The notes under the pieces were generated by a model. The model saw nothing but the letters and a program-made list of their open reading frames with translations, was not told where the DNA came from and searched no databases. From assembly GCA_031424915.1 (NCBI GenBank), contig JANPII010000015.1, positions 1 through 14,440 on the forward strand: a stretch of 14,440 nucleotides of DNA, in the 5' to 3' direction. Shown piece after piece: positions 12,766-14,440 of the stretch (position 1 is the stretch's first letter; each line of letters starts with the position of its first letter). Position numbers and translations under genes: made by a program. This DNA comes from JANPII01 sp031424915. GTDB taxonomy: Bacteria; Pseudomonadota; Alphaproteobacteria; Rickettsiales; Midichloriaceae.

Positions 12766-14145
12766 CTACTTGGAAGAACTTAGGGGTAAATCAGTGGGCT
12801 TAGATTCACGTTCCTCAGATATGCGTCTTTGGTGCGTGGTATCACTGCTTGTTGTAACATCTGCTTGGTTTTTCTCAACCGGCATAATTGGAAGCAACTC
12901 CTTTAAGCTTTCTTCAATTATTCCTTTTACTTCTTCCGAACTAGGGTTACCTCTAAGATATTTATTTATAGCTGTCAGTTGAGAATAATTTAAGATTTGA
13001 TAAGAAAATTCAGCACCAGGTAACTGATGCTTTTCTCTTATAGTAGATATCAACTTCTCAAGATATATTATATCCTTTGCTACCAAGCTAGGCTGAATAG
13101 GCTTATCTCCTTTGATCAATGCTCTTACATAAAGTAATTCAGCATTCTTTAACTTTTGGTCAAGAAATATCTGTCTTAGGCTTACCACACGAGCCTGCAT
13201 CTCTTGCTTTAATGCTTTAGCAAGGTCTGATGGTAAAGAGGAGACTGTAGCTCTAACCATAGTTAGACCTTCATCCGTTACTGTTGCAGGTCGTAAATTA
13301 CGTTCGTGGCTAGATGTTGTTTGAGAAGAGAGGCTTACAGTCTTTGTCTTTTTTTGCTCTTCCTTCTCTTTCCACATTTCCCTAGTTAGGTCTACATAAG
13401 CCTTTACTACTGCTCGTATAATCTGCACTAACTCATGTCTCATGTTGTCATCTGGTAGTTGTCCAAAAAATGCATGAGTGCCAGCACAGAATGTTGAAAG
13501 CTCTTCGTAGTAACCTTTGAGCTCTATATCTTTATCCCTCCATCTTACTAAGCTTTGAGTTGATTCTATCAAGCCTGTATCTGCTTGCCTGCTTGAGAAA
13601 TTAGCTAAGCCAGTTAGCTTCTGAGGCAAGCTAACCAACCATTTAATCCAATTTATTAAATCATGCATCAATTCGAAGAAGCGGGCTTCTCCATGCAGCT
13701 GCAACGGTGGGTTCACTAATTCCGGCGAATCTATTATAATACTATTTCCACCCCTCCCTAATTCCCATATCTTTTCTATCAGGTTGACGTGCGACACGGC
13801 GTCATCCTGAACTATTGCCGAGCTCACAATAACACTCATCAATTCAACCACTCGTCCATTTAGTCTCTCAGCAAATCTATCCATTTTTAGTACACGTAGC
13901 TGCTTAAGAGCATCAAGTTCAGCAGCCACCCTTTCATCATTATTTGTACACAGCCGCGCCAGATTATATAGGAAATACTGCTGTGACTCAGTAGTATAAT
14001 CCTCACCTGAATTCTTATTCTTCATTATATATAAGGCTAAAATATCATAACGGTCTAGCTTGTTGCCTGATTTCTTAAGGCGGTCTTTTACATACTTTAT
14101 TGCCTTATCAGCCTTCTCAATGTTGAAATCGTATTTCTCTTCCAT
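12766..14145 (-). CDS. Unknown 459-residue protein, member of a tandem family
   Basis: I do not recognise this protein. It is mostly helical and charged, has no signal peptide and no clear membrane segment (INWIKWLVSLPQKLTGLA at 164-181 is amphipathic at most). Visible parts are an N-terminal helical region (1-130), a middle module WRDKDIELKGYYEELSTFC to VKAYVDLTREMWKEKEEQK (202-266) shared with the gene just upstream, a Ser/Thr-rich linker (268-290), a second helical region (about 294-430) and a disordered polar tail ending in LPLSSSK. The ATG at 14145 has a strong AAGGAG seven bases away and follows the upstream stop by 22 bases, so the pair is probably cotranscribed. Such composition is seen in host-interaction proteins of intracellular bacteria, but that is inference. 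Confidence 0.8.
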   Translation of the reverse strand: MEEKYDFNIEKADKAIKYVKDRLKKSGNKLDRYDILALYIMKNKNSGEDYTTESQQYFLYNLARLCTNNDERVAAELDALKQLRVLKMDRFAERLNGRVVELMSVIVSSAIVQDDAVSHVNLIEKIWELGRGGNSIIIDSPELVNPPLQLHGEARFFELMHDLINWIKWLVSLPQKLTGLANFSSRQADTGLIESTQSLVRWRDKDIELKGYYEELSTFCAGTHAFFGQLPDDNMRHELVQIIRAVVKAYVDLTREMWKEKEEQKKTKTVSLSSQTTSSHERNLRPATVTDEGLTMVRATVSSLPSDLAKALKQEMQARVVSLRQIFLDQKLKNAELLYVRALIKGDKPIQPSLVAKDIIYLEKLISTIREKHQLPGAEFSYQILNYSQLTAINKYLRGNPSSEEVKGIIEESLKELLPIMPVEKNQADVTTSSDTTHQRRISEERESKPTDLPLSSSK

Positions 14146-14167
14146 GGTTCTTCTCCTTTATTAATTA

Positions 14168-14440
14168 TTATAAACTCCGGCTCTTTTGCGCTTCTTTTTC
14201 CTTCCACATCTCTTTGGTTAAATCTACATAGGCTTTAGTAACAGATCTTATAATCTGCACAGCCTCTTCTTTATTCTCGCCAAATGCTTCTAACCGCTTA
14301 TCAACACCGACACATAATGCTGAGAGCTCTTCAAAGTAGCCTTTAAGCTGTATATCTTTATCTCTCCATTCCTTCTTTGTGCTATTACTGCTATCATTTC
14401 CTACTGATTGATTACCATGAGCACTGCTTTCCTGTGATGT
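14168..14440 (-). CDS. 3' end of an unknown gene paralogous to its downstream neighbour
   Basis: The frame enters from the right edge of the window; only the last 90 codons are present, ending in two successive TAA stops (14168-14170 and 14165-14167). The visible protein has a Ser/Asn-rich stretch (1-22), then the module EWRDKDIQLKGYFEELSALC to TKAYVDLTKEMWKEKEAQK (24-86) that recurs at residues 201-266 of the next protein with most positions identical and a two-residue length difference in the middle. Here the module is C-terminal, ending SRSL, whereas the neighbour continues for nearly 200 residues more. Function unknown. Confidence 0.8.
   Translation of the reverse strand, partial: TSQESSAHGNQSVGNDSSNSTKKEWRDKDIQLKGYFEELSALCVGVDKRLEAFGENKEEAVQIIRSVTKAYVDLTKEMWKEKEAQKSRSL

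Noticed and set aside
12740..12982. Plus-strand open frame of 80 codons
   Set aside because: It runs antisense to the C-terminal part of the 459-residue gene and has no ribosome-binding site.
1..14440. CRISPR array, phage genes, transposase or integrase
   Set aside because: No regularly spaced direct repeats and no protein with such motifs were found on either strand.

Overview
This window looks like a chromosomal segment of a Rickettsiales-type or related intracellular alphaproteobacterium. The reasons are an aspartate aminotransferase with Rickettsia-style motifs, an F-ATPase c subunit whose first helix reads GAAIGVSNIF as in Rickettsia, an alphaproteobacterial AtpI, a TIM14/Pam18-like membrane J protein, moderate AT richness, and intergenic spaces holding small palindromic repeats. 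The flagellar ATPase gene fliI argues against the classical non-flagellated Rickettsia/Anaplasma core and for a flagellated lineage (Midichloriaceae-like or Holosporales-like). This assignment is from recalled motifs only; no search was run.

Layout. 1-1878 (+) is the 3' part of a sodium:solute symporter-like membrane protein fused to a GGDEF diguanylate cyclase. It converges on a two-gene minus-strand unit, a STAS-domain protein followed by ubiE (2978-1881). Divergent from that is the aspartate aminotransferase gene aatA (3112-4317). A 373-base space (4318-4690) holds two different inverted-repeat structures. A minus-strand pair follows: an RluC/RluD-type pseudouridine synthase overlapping by four bases a membrane J-domain gene (6057-4691).

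Divergent from that pair is fliI (6106-7455). Then come an unrecognised 240-residue protein with a glycine-rich membrane hairpin (7544-8266), ccmH one base later (8268-8636), and a small two-helix membrane protein (8813-9067). Next are the F-ATPase membrane genes atpI, atpB and atpE (9151-10444). The b/b' subunit genes, which follow atpE in Rickettsia, are not here; prmC (10486-11367) takes that place.

A 568-base gene-free space (11368-11935) with hairpins and repeats separates prmC from the convergent aroK (12475-11936). The right end carries two adjacent minus-strand genes of unknown function, one complete (14145-12766) and one running off the window (14440-14168). They share a module of about 65 residues and look like members of a tandem, lineage-specific family.

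Functionally most of the window is housekeeping: ubiquinone synthesis, amino acid metabolism, translation termination and rRNA modification, ATP synthase, cytochrome c maturation. The likely novel parts are the symporter-cyclase fusion, the isolated fliI followed by an unknown membrane gene coupled to ccmH, the split ATP synthase operon, the tandem unknown family at the right end, and three kinds of small inverted-repeat element. No CRISPR array, tRNA, rRNA, transposase or phage gene was seen.
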